DNA of 6,762 nucleotides from an uncultured Oscillospiraceae bacterium (GTDB taxonomy: Bacteria > Bacillota > Clostridia > Oscillospirales > Oscillospiraceae), in the NCBI GenBank assembly GCA_934567115.1, contig CAKTJA010000070.1, forward strand, positions 1-6,762, in the 5' to 3' direction. The first letter of the stretch is position 1, and each line of letters opens with the position of its first letter. Shown piece by piece: positions 1 to 5,341 of the stretch. The notes under the pieces were generated by a model. The model was not told the DNA's origin. It did not search any database and saw only the letters and a program-made list of their open reading frames with translations. The position numbers and the translations under genes are program-made.

Positions 1-64
1 GCGCGGTGAAGCCCGCCAGAAGCAGGGCGAAAAGCCTTGCCGGCGCGTGATCCTTTTTCTTCAT
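1..64 (-). CDS. N-terminus of an unidentified secreted or membrane protein (partial)
   Basis: An ATG at 64-62 on the minus strand opens a frame that stays open to the window edge, giving 21 codons. The visible residues begin MKKKDHAPARLF and continue into a hydrophobic run (ALLLAG). A basic start followed by a hydrophobic core is what a signal peptide or a first membrane helix looks like. A purine-rich stretch (AGGAAAGGGAC on the minus strand) ending about 7 bases before the ATG can serve as ribosome binding site. The gene lies 90 bases downstream of mazF on the same strand, with a strong hairpin between them, so it may be a separate unit or the last gene of the alr-mazF group. Too little is visible to assign a family or function. 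Confidence 0.55.
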   Translation of the reverse strand, partial: MKKKDHAPARLFALLLAGFTA

Positions 65-115
65 ATGTACCGTCCCTTTCCTCTCCGCGCCGGCTGCATG
101 TCCGACGCTTCCTGT

Positions 116-150
116 TCCGAAAGGAGAGGACGCGCGCCTCTCCTTTCGGA
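116..150 (-). terminator. Perfect 14-bp inverted repeat downstream of mazF (hairpin, no U-tract)
   Basis: TCCGAAAGGAGAGG (116-129) is exactly complementary to CCTCTCCTTTCGGA (137-150), with a 7-base loop. It starts 4 bases beyond the mazF stop codon, the place expected for a transcription end or an mRNA-stabilising 3' stem. No run of U follows on either strand, so a standard Rho-independent terminator is not shown. Both strands can form the stem, and each arm pair includes an AAGGAG sequence resembling a ribosome binding site. Confidence 0.5.
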
Positions 151-154
151 GGTC

Positions 155-520
155 TTATACCAGCTGCGTATTCTGAAGCCCGAAGCTCACCGCGATGGCA
201 GCGTCGATGCGCGCCATCAGCTCACCGTCCACGCGGCCCATTCTCTCGCGCAGGCGGCGCTTGTCAAGCGTACGCACCTGCTCAAGCAGCACCACGCTCT
301 CGCGCGGAAGGCCGTGATCCGGCGCGGAGATCGCAATGTGCGTCGGCAGCTTCGCCTTATTTGTCTGCGACGTGATCGCGGCGGCGATCACCGTCGGGCT
401 GTAGCGGTTGCCGGTGTCGTTCTGAATGATCAGCACCGGTCGCACGCCGCCCTGCTCGCTCCCCACCACGGGGCTGAGGTCGGCGTAATAAATATCGCCT
501 CGTCTGACATTGGTATCCAC
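155..520 (-). CDS. mazF: Type II toxin, MazF/EndoA-type mRNA interferase
   Basis: This 121-residue protein is a sequence-specific single-strand endoribonuclease of the MazF/PemK family. It closely resembles Bacillus subtilis EndoA (about 116 residues): [20 protein letters not shown] at residues 6-25, then [10 protein letters not shown] and [10 protein letters not shown], and later [13 protein letters not shown] at 78-90. Arg27 and Thr50 sit at the places of the EndoA catalytic pair Arg25 and Thr48. Proteins this close to EndoA usually cut at UACAU, but specificity here is inferred. The start is a GTG at 520-518, with GGAG 12 bases upstream. It lies 176 bases downstream of alr on the same strand. 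In B. subtilis the antitoxin gene ndoAI sits in this gap; none is recognisable here. The reading frame is complete, with all conserved blocks present, so the toxin looks functional. Confidence 0.95.
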   Translation of the reverse strand: MDTNVRRGDIYYADLSPVVGSEQGGVRPVLIIQNDTGNRYSPTVIAAAITSQTNKAKLPTHIAISAPDHGLPRESVVLLEQVRTLDKRRLRERMGRVDGELMARIDAAIAVSFGLQNTQLV

Positions 521-674
521 GCTTCGTTCACACTCCGAGAAGAAGTACCTGACGCCGCGCCGCGCGGCCGGTCACTTTCATTCTCCCACACTTGGACGGG
601 ATTTATACGGAGCGCCGCTGAATTTCTCCTCACCCCGCCCGCAGTATTCTATGCGTCCGATGCGCGGGCAGTGC

Positions 675-691
675 CTGTCCGCCAAGGACAG
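675..691 (-). other. Short hairpin just after the alr stop codon
   Basis: On the minus strand CTGTCC, a 5-base loop and GGACAG form a 6-bp stem beginning 5 bases after the alr TGA. No U-run follows, so it is not a clear terminator. It may be a 3' stem or a processing site between alr and mazF. The rest of the 521-696 gap holds no recognisable promoter or antitoxin gene. Confidence 0.25.
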
Positions 692-696
692 CGTCC

Positions 697-1845
697 TCAC
701 CCCTCCCGCTTCCCGTCGGAGAGGTACACCCTCGGCACGCGTCCGGACACCGCGCAGAGCAGCTCATAGCTGATGGTTCCGCACCGCTCCGCCGTCTCTT
801 CGACCGGCAGACGCGCGCCGAAAACCTCCACCTCGCCGCCGACGCGGACCTCCGGAAGGTCGGTCACGTCGATCATGCACATATCCATGCAGATGCGCCC
901 GACGCACCGCGCCCGCCCGCCGAGGATAAGGACCTCCAGCCGGTTGGACAGCGCGCGGTGCAGTCCGTCGGCATAGCCGATGGGGAGCACCGCGATGCGG
1001 CTCGGCCGCGCGGTTTGAAACGTTCTTCCATAGCCCACCGGAGTCCCGGCGGGAAGCGTCTCCACGGCGGACACGGTCGTTTTCAACGTCATCACGGGCC
1101 GCATGCCAAGCTCTCCGGCAAGCTCTCCCACGCCGTAGAGGATGATGCCGCAGCGCACCATGTCCCCCGCCCACTCCGGATAGTTGGCGATGCCGCCGGA
1201 GTTGCAGCAGTGCTTCATGCGGAACCGGAAGCCGCCGCGCGCCTCGACCGCCCCGACCATGCGGAGAAAGCGGTCGTGCTGCATGCGGGTGAAGCGCACG
1301 CTGTCCTCCGCGCGCTCGTCGCTGACGCTGAAGTGCGTGAACACCCCCTCAACGTCAAGCCCCGGAAGGCGCAGCACCGCAAGGATCTCCGCCAGACTGC
1401 GCTCAAAATCCGCGTCGCCGCACGGAAAGCCGAGCCGGCTCATTCCGGTGTCGAGCTTGATGTGGACCCTCATCCGTCCGCCCACGCGTACGGCGGCGGC
1501 GGAATACGCCTCCGCTGCGGAAAGGCTCGGCACGGTCTGCGTCATATCCAGTCCGAGGATGCGCTCCGTCTGGTCGGGCGGCGTATAGCCCAGCATCAGG
1601 ACCGGAAGCGCGATCCCGTGGGCGCGCAGCTGCGCGCACTCGTCGATGTTCGACACGGCGAGGTATCCCGCGCCAAGCCGCTCAAGCCGCTCCGCCACGC
1701 GCACGGCGCCGTGTCCGTAGGCGTTCGCCTTGACCACGCCGAGAAGCGCGGTCCCGGGCGCCACCCGGGCGCGGATGACCTCGAAATTATGCGACAGAGC
1801 GTCGAGATCGACCTCCGCCCACGTCCGCCTGAGCGTGCTCTTCAT
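697..1845 (-). CDS. alr: Alanine racemase (PLP-dependent)
   Basis: Alr interconverts L- and D-alanine in the cytoplasm, supplying D-Ala for peptidoglycan. Counting from the ATG at 1845, the protein has 382 residues, usual for the family. The PLP-binding lysine is Lys39 in VVKANAYGHG, the same number as in the Geobacillus stearothermophilus enzyme. The KLDTGMSR segment (130-137) holds the equivalents of carbamylated Lys129 and Arg136. RCGIILYG (from 231) carries the arginine that contacts the PLP pyridine nitrogen. Tyr272 in VGYGRTF is the second catalytic base, followed by PIGYADG and ICMDM. An alternative GTG start at 1884 adds 13 residues (395 in all) and overlaps the lipoprotein stop as GTGA, which would suit translational coupling. 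I prefer 1845 because the added residues match nothing in the family, GGGAAAGG lies upstream, and a promoter at 1903-1931 would start only about 12 bases before the GTG. Neither ribosome binding site is strong, so the start remains open. Confidence 0.97.
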   Translation of the reverse strand: MKSTLRRTWAEVDLDALSHNFEVIRARVAPGTALLGVVKANAYGHGAVRVAERLERLGAGYLAVSNIDECAQLRAHGIALPVLMLGYTPPDQTERILGLDMTQTVPSLSAAEAYSAAAVRVGGRMRVHIKLDTGMSRLGFPCGDADFERSLAEILAVLRLPGLDVEGVFTHFSVSDERAEDSVRFTRMQHDRFLRMVGAVEARGGFRFRMKHCCNSGGIANYPEWAGDMVRCGIILYGVGELAGELGMRPVMTLKTTVSAVETLPAGTPVGYGRTFQTARPSRIAVLPIGYADGLHRALSNRLEVLILGGRARCVGRICMDMCMIDVTDLPEVRVGGEVEVFGARLPVEETAERCGTISYELLCAVSGRVPRVYLSDGKREG

Positions 1846-1880
1846 TTCGGTCCACAGCCTTTCCCTGCCGCGTAACGGGG

Positions 1881-2483
1881 TCACTGCGCCCCGTCCGAGG
1901 AAATTATATCACAAAATGCGAAGTCCGTAAACTCCATAAATGCGGCAGCGCTTCCATTTTCTGCAATCTCCGCATACAGCGGCGTGCAGTCCGGCGCGAA
2001 CCAGACGGTGTAGCTCAACGTCCGTCCGCTCGCCTCGCTCTCGCAGCAAAGGCGCAGGGCGCGCTCCTCCTCGCCGAACGATTCCTCGTTCTGCTCGAGA
2101 AGACAGCCCTCCGCGACGGCGCGAAGCGTCAGCGGCACGCAGTTCGCCGCGCTCAGCCCCTGCACCGCGCCGCCCGCGTCAAGCACCGCGCCGTCGTATT
2201 CAAGCTTCAGCCCGTCGCCGCTCAGATGCGCCGAAACGCCCGCAAGCGCCTCGGGCGAGAGCACCGTGACCTTCGTCTCCTCCCCGCCGCCGTCAAGCCG
2301 CAGCGTGCAGCGCATATCGCCGTCTTCGCGCACGATTTCGACCTCCGCGACGGCGCGGTAGGACGCGGGCGCGGCATATTTCTCCCGCACCGCGGCGGCG
2401 CGGTCGGCGGTCTCCTCCGCCCCGCACCCGGTCAGAGACAGCAAAAGCGTCCCGGCAAGCAAAAGCGCCGTTAATCTCCGCAT
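1881..2483 (-). CDS. Lipoprotein of LolA-like GerS/YdcC type
   Basis: This is a 200-residue exported lipoprotein. Residues 1-20 form a lipoprotein signal peptide: MRRL, a leucine-rich core, and the lipobox LTGC with Cys20 as the lipidated residue, which anchors it to the outer face of the cytoplasmic membrane. The mature part looks like alternating beta strands (YRAVAEVEIV, MRCTLRL, TKVTVLSPEAL, LKLEYDGAVLDAG, YTVWFAPDCTPLYAEI), consistent with the LolA/LppX-like fold of YdcC and GerS. The family call rests on this pattern plus position directly before alr, as in B. subtilis ydcC-alr and C. difficile gerS-alr2, so it is moderate. In C. difficile, GerS is needed for spore-cortex modification and germination; a like role here is inference. 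The ATG at 2483 is chosen over a GTG at 2555 because GGAGG lies 7 bases before it and the signal peptide then starts properly. The mature protein has seven cysteines after Cys20, which is unusual. Its stop overlaps the alternative alr GTG. Confidence 0.85.
   Translation of the reverse strand: MRRLTALLLAGTLLLSLTGCGAEETADRAAAVREKYAAPASYRAVAEVEIVREDGDMRCTLRLDGGGEETKVTVLSPEALAGVSAHLSGDGLKLEYDGAVLDAGGAVQGLSAANCVPLTLRAVAEGCLLEQNEESFGEEERALRLCCESEASGRTLSYTVWFAPDCTPLYAEIAENGSAAAFMEFTDFAFCDIISSDGAQ
1903..1931 (-). promoter_or_regulatory. Internal sigma-A-type promoter for alr
   Basis: On the minus strand, TTTACG (1931-1926, 4 of 6 matches to TTGACA) is followed after exactly 17 bases by a perfect TATAAT (1908-1903), with the TG of an extended -10 in front (TGATATAAT). 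Transcription would begin near 1896, inside the last codons of the lipoprotein gene. That gives a leader of about 50 bases to the alr ATG at 1845, but only about 12 bases to the GTG at 1884. Confidence 0.6.
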
Positions 2484-2490
2484 GACGATC

Positions 2491-2495
2491 CCTCC
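2491..2495 (-). promoter_or_regulatory. Ribosome binding site that fixes the lipoprotein start
   Basis: GGAGG on the minus strand lies 7 bases before the ATG at 2483. This spacing settles the start in favour of this ATG over the GTG at 2555, and places the signal peptide at the N-terminus. Confidence 0.8.
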
Positions 2496-2576
2496 ACAGA
2501 AAAACTCGGTTTTCCATGGATATGCCGCAGCGCGCCGCTCTATGTCCGTTTGCACGGCGCGGGACCTCCGGCGCGC

Positions 2577-3443
2577 TCAATCCTCCATCCGCTTTGCAAG
2601 CTCCTCCGCCAGCCGCGCGAACTCCTCCAGACCAAGCCGCTCGCCCCGGACCGTCGGCTCCAGCCCAGCAGCAAGGACCGCCTCCGTCACCCGCTCCTTC
2701 CCCGGCTGAGCGCCGAACGCGGTCAGCAGACTGTTGACGAGCGTTTTTCTTCGCAGCGCAAAGGCCGCGTACACCGTGCGGAAGAAAAAGCGTTCGTCCG
2801 CCGTTTCGACCGGCGGCGTCTTCCTCACCTCCGCGCGCAGCACGGCGGAGGTCACCTTCGGCTGCGGGCGGAAGCACTCGCGCCCCACCTCGAAGAGCAG
2901 CCTCGGGTCGGTGTGATACTGCATGTAGACGGAAAACGCGCCGTAGGCCGCCGTTCCGGGCGCGGCGCAGAGCCGCTCGGCGACCTCCTTCTGCACAAGG
3001 ACGGTGATGCTCTCAAAGCATCGCGCCTCGATCATCGCGGTGATCGCCGGGGTCGTGATGTTGTACGGCAGGTTGGCGCAGACGATCGGACGCAGGCCGG
3101 AAAATTTTTCGCGCGCCAGCGCGGCGATATCCGTTTTGAGGATATCGGCGTTCACGACCTCGAAATTGCCGAAGTCCGCCATCGTCTCGTCAAGAATGGG
3201 CAGCAGCGTCCTGTCCAGTTCAACGGCGACGACCTTCCCCGCCCGGCGGCACAGCTCATGGCTGAGCGCGCCGATCCCCGGTCCGACCTCCAGCACGCCG
3301 TTTTCCTCCGACGCGCCGCTCGCCTCCGCGATGGCCGCCGGGATAGATGCGTCGATCAGAAAATTCTGCCCCATCGAGCGGCTGAAATGAAAGCCGTGCC
3401 GCCGCAGCAGCAGCTCGATCGCGGCAATATCTCCATGCTCCAT
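2577..3443 (-). CDS. rsmA: 16S rRNA (adenine(1518)-N(6)/adenine(1519)-N(6))-dimethyltransferase RsmA/KsgA
   Basis: RsmA uses S-adenosylmethionine to dimethylate two adjacent adenines in the 3'-terminal helix of 16S rRNA, a late step in 30S subunit assembly; its loss gives kasugamycin resistance in model species. The 288-residue protein has the family's normal length and all landmarks: GQNFLID (25-31), the SAM-binding loop LEVGPGIGALS (51-61), acidic Glu75 in VELD for the SAM ribose, NADIL (98-102), the catalytic NLPYN (124-128), RPQPKVTSAV (192-201) and RRKTLVNSLL (231-240) in the C-terminal helical domain. The ATG at 3443 has GGAGG upstream at normal spacing. It is the first of a same-strand series with the lipoprotein gene, 93 bases downstream. 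That gap shows no clear terminator, so readthrough is possible. No convincing minus-strand promoter is visible in the divergent spacer 3444-3585. Confidence 0.97.
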   Translation of the reverse strand: MEHGDIAAIELLLRRHGFHFSRSMGQNFLIDASIPAAIAEASGASEENGVLEVGPGIGALSHELCRRAGKVVAVELDRTLLPILDETMADFGNFEVVNADILKTDIAALAREKFSGLRPIVCANLPYNITTPAITAMIEARCFESITVLVQKEVAERLCAAPGTAAYGAFSVYMQYHTDPRLLFEVGRECFRPQPKVTSAVLRAEVRKTPPVETADERFFFRTVYAAFALRRKTLVNSLLTAFGAQPGKERVTEAVLAAGLEPTVRGERLGLEEFARLAEELAKRMED

Positions 3444-3461
3444 ATCGGTCCTCCCTGTTCC

Positions 3462-3489
3462 GCCCGGCCCCGGTCCGGGCTGTTTTTTT
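3462..3489 (+). terminator. Terminator-like hairpin with T-tract, reading plus strand
   Basis: GCCCGG (3462-3467), a 7-base loop and CCGGGC (3475-3480) form a 6-bp all-GC stem, followed directly by TG and seven T residues. This has the shape of a Rho-independent terminator for plus-strand transcription. It lies between the rsmA start (minus strand) and the transporter gene, where no plus-strand gene ends, so its target would be antisense transcription crossing rsmA. On the minus strand the same stem would sit about 18 bases before the rsmA start codon, just upstream of its ribosome binding site. Confidence 0.4.
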
Positions 3490-3492
3490 GTG

Positions 3493-3517
3493 TTTCCGCC
3501 GCCGCGCCGCGCGGAAA
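3493..3517. other. Second GC-rich hairpin in the rsmA/transporter spacer
   Basis: TTTCCGC (3493-3499) pairs with GCGGAAA (3511-3517) across an 11-base GC-only loop. On the plus strand a run of seven T follows about 10 bases later (3528-3534), too far for a standard terminator. The role is unknown; it could be leader structure or part of the insulation between the divergent genes. Confidence 0.3.
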
Positions 3518-3542
3518 AGCAGTAGCATTTTTTTCACATCCG

Positions 3543-3551
3543 TGGTATGAT
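3543..3551 (+). promoter_or_regulatory. Extended -10 promoter element for the TauE/SafE gene
   Basis: TGGTATGAT combines an extended -10 TG with TATGAT (5 of 6 matches to TATAAT). No good -35 is found 16-18 bases upstream, which is usual when the extended -10 is present. Transcription would begin near 3558, leaving a leader of about 28 bases with an AGAGG ribosome binding site. Confidence 0.5.
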
Positions 3552-3585
3552 CTAACACAGCAACCGAAGAGAAAGAGGTCGTTTT

Positions 3586-4365
3586 ATGGAACTCACACCA
3601 CAGATCCTGCTGATCGTTCTGCCGCTCGTGTTTCTCGGCGGCTTTGTCGATTCCGTCGCCGGCGGCGGCGGACTGGTCACGCTTCCCGCCTATCTGATGG
3701 CGGGGATCCCCGCGCATCTTGCGATGGGGACGAACAAGGTCGTCAACGGCGTCGGAACGGCGACCGCCTCGCTGCGCTACTTTCGCGGGGGACGGGTGCG
3801 GCTGCGTCCCGCCCTCATCTCGGGCGTCGGCGCGCTCGCGGGCGCGGCGGTCGGCACGCGCATCGCCCTGCTCATTCCGGAGGACGCGCTCAAGCTCATG
3901 ATGCTTGTCGCGCTTCCCTGCGCGGCGGTGCTGCTGGTCCTGAAAAAGGACTTCGGCAAGGACACGGCGGTCGCCGCGCGGGAGTTCACCCCGCGTCAGG
4001 AGGCCGTCCGCTCCGGATTGATCGGGCTGCTCCTCGGCTGCTACGACGGACTGATCGGCCCCGGCACCGGGACCTTCATGATCATGGCCTTCACCATGGC
4101 GCTTTCGATGGATCTTCTCACCTCGTCCGGCTGCGCCAAGGTCGCAAACCTTGCCTCCAACGTCGCCTCCGCCGTGCTGTTCATTTTCAGCGGCAAGGTG
4201 TGGTGGCTGCTCGCGCTTCCCGCCGCCGTGTGCAACGCGCTCGGCGCGTTCTGCGGCGCGCGCTACGCCATGCGCGGAGGGAGCGAAAAGGTGCGCGGGA
4301 TGATCTTCGTCGTGCTCGGCCTTCTGTTCATTAAAATGCTGTTCGAGCTGCTCGGGCTCGGCTGA
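3586..4365 (+). CDS. TauE/SafE (TSUP) family membrane transporter, probable anion exporter
   Basis: This 259-residue polytopic inner-membrane protein has the family's usual length. About seven to eight hydrophobic segments are seen, roughly at residues 6-24, 29-45, 76-95, 102-119, 143-157, 163-178, 190-215 and 236-257. The family's two related half-repeats are recognisable: GGFVDSVAGGGGLVTLPA (18-35) in the first half and GCYDGLIGPGTGTF (151-164) in the second, each with an acidic residue and a glycine-rich turn. A loop at 121-140 (DFGKDTAVAAREFTP) is probably cytoplasmic and joins the halves. Known members export sulfite, sulfoacetate or related organosulfur anions, but substrates cannot be read from sequence, and no sulfur-metabolism gene lies nearby. 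The ATG at 3586 has AGAGG 7 bases upstream. The gene appears to be transcribed alone from its own promoter and converges on trmB with 18 bases between the stop codons. Confidence 0.92.
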   Translation: MELTPQILLIVLPLVFLGGFVDSVAGGGGLVTLPAYLMAGIPAHLAMGTNKVVNGVGTATASLRYFRGGRVRLRPALISGVGALAGAAVGTRIALLIPEDALKLMMLVALPCAAVLLVLKKDFGKDTAVAAREFTPRQEAVRSGLIGLLLGCYDGLIGPGTGTFMIMAFTMALSMDLLTSSGCAKVANLASNVASAVLFIFSGKVWWLLALPAAVCNALGAFCGARYAMRGGSEKVRGMIFVVLGLLFIKMLFELLGLG

Positions 4366-4383
4366 GCGGCGGGACGCGCCCGT

Positions 4384-5088
4384 TCACACGCTCCCGGCAG
4401 TCTCGCCGTCCGCCGGCGGCTCCCCGGCGCGCTCGTCGTCCGGCTCCTCCCAGTCCGTCATCGTGGCGACCAGACGGTGGATCGGCGTCCCAAGCTCGTA
4501 AAACTTCGCCTCATAATCGGTCATCACGCCGGTCGGTCCGTTCGCGTGCAGATCGTCCGTGACCTCGCCGAGCGCAAAGCCAAAGCGCGGGATCTCCTCC
4601 TCCGACCACGCGAACAGCGGCGCGTTGTCGGTCTTAAAATGGATCTGCCCTCCGTCCCGCAGCACCCTGCGGTAGAGCCGCAGAAAATTCCCGTGCGTCA
4701 GCCGGCGCTTGGCGTGGCGCTTCCCCGGCCACGGGTCGCAGAAATTGATGTAGATCCGGTCGATCTCGCCGGGGGCGAAAAATTCCGTCAGAAGTCTTGC
4801 GTCCGCGTCGATGAACAGAACATTCTTCAGCCCCGCCGCGGCGCACCGCTCCATCGCGACCACCATTGCGTCCGGGACCAGCTCGACCGCGAGGAAGAGA
4901 ACGTCCGGCTCCTGCGCCGCAGTGAGGGCGGTGAAGCGCCCCTTGCCGCAGCCAAGCTCCAATCGCACCTCGCGCGCCCACGGCGCCAGCTCGCGCCAGC
5001 GTCCGCGATGCAGGCGCGGCTCTTTGATCTGATATTCCGCACAGCGCTCCATACGCGGCAGCAGGTTTTTCTTTTTTCTCATTCGCAT
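4384..5088 (-). CDS. trmB: tRNA (guanine-N(7)-)-methyltransferase TrmB
   Basis: TrmB transfers a methyl group from S-adenosylmethionine to N7 of guanine 46 in the variable loop of many tRNAs. The 234-residue protein shows the family motifs in order: SAM-binding LELGCGKGRF (43-52), Glu69 in AVELV, DADAR (94-98), the signature NFCDPWPGKRHAKRRL (115-130), FKTDN (151-155) and TDYEAKFYELG (190-200), which closes the active site. After about residue 212 there is an acidic, low-complexity tail (EEPDDERAGEPPADGET) that bacterial TrmB proteins usually lack; it probably does not form part of the catalytic fold. The start at 5088 (MRMRKKK) has GAGG 9 bases upstream; a second in-frame ATG at 5082 would be 15 bases away and is less likely. 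It is transcribed from its own promoter, divergent from the crotonase gene. Confidence 0.96.
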   Translation of the reverse strand: MRMRKKKNLLPRMERCAEYQIKEPRLHRGRWRELAPWAREVRLELGCGKGRFTALTAAQEPDVLFLAVELVPDAMVVAMERCAAAGLKNVLFIDADARLLTEFFAPGEIDRIYINFCDPWPGKRHAKRRLTHGNFLRLYRRVLRDGGQIHFKTDNAPLFAWSEEEIPRFGFALGEVTDDLHANGPTGVMTDYEAKFYELGTPIHRLVATMTDWEEPDDERAGEPPADGETAGSV

Positions 5089-5123
5089 GTAAAGCAGCCT
5101 CGCTTCCGTTTCATTTCCTGCCT

Positions 5124-5152
5124 ATCATAACGGAAAACGCGGGATAAGACAA
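5124..5152 (-). promoter_or_regulatory. Sigma-A-type promoter for trmB
   Basis: On the minus strand, TTGTCT (5152-5147, 4 of 6 matches) and TATGAT (5129-5124, 5 of 6 matches) are separated by exactly 17 bases. Transcription would begin near 5117, about 29 bases before the trmB start, with the ribosome binding site in between. Confidence 0.6.
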
Positions 5153-5166
5153 GCCAAAAATGAAAG

Positions 5167-5300
5167 GTTTCCTTCAGATGGCCCATTTTGCCGCAGGAAC
5201 TGCGTGAGAAACCCGGAAATGAATAGATTCCTGCAAATTTTTCTTTAAAACTGAATTGTTTTGAAAAAAATGAGATTCCTCTTGCATAGTTGAAGGAAAC
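5167..5300. repeat. 10-bp inverted repeat across the trmB/crotonase divergent spacer
   Basis: GTTTCCTTCA (5167-5176) recurs as its exact reverse complement TGAAGGAAAC (5291-5300). The first copy lies about 15 bases upstream of the trmB -35. The second fills most of the spacer between the -35 and -10 of the crotonase promoter. This placement is what a shared repressor operator would have, but a chance match is also possible. Confidence 0.3.
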
Positions 5301-5310
5301 TGACTATAAT
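5282..5310 (+). promoter_or_regulatory. Sigma-A-type promoter for the crotonase gene
   Basis: TTGCAT (5282-5287, 3 of 6 matches) and a perfect TATAAT (5305-5310) are separated by exactly 17 bases. The region upstream is rich in A and T runs (5235-5270), which may act as an UP element. Transcription would begin near 5317, leaving a leader of about 25 bases that contains AGGAGGA (5328-5334). Confidence 0.7.
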
Positions 5311-5341
5311 ATCCACAGAATGAAAACAGGAGGACGGAGTC

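Noticed and set aside
528..581. 17-codon minus-strand frame ([17 protein letters not shown]) ending just before mazF
   Set aside because: The only purine-rich stretch lies almost against the ATG, too close for ribosome binding, and there is no other support for translation.
430..633. 67-residue minus-strand frame across the gap upstream of mazF, a possible antitoxin
   Set aside because: It starts with GTG, overlaps the mazF coding region by about 90 bases in another frame, and shows no ribbon-helix-helix or other antitoxin pattern.
2501..2519. Small inverted repeat AAAAC-TCG-GTTTT with an adjacent CCATGG palindrome upstream of the lipoprotein start
   Set aside because: The stem is short and AT-based and neither element matches a known regulatory site.
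2550..4334. Long 594-codon plus-strand frame across rsmA and the transporter gene
   Set aside because: It is antisense to rsmA and out of frame with the transporter; its arginine-rich composition is typical of a GC-rich shadow.
4370..4382. Small hairpin (CGGG-ACGCG-CCCG) between the converging transporter and trmB genes
   Set aside because: The stem has only 4 bp and no T-run on either strand; such stems are common by chance in GC-rich DNA.
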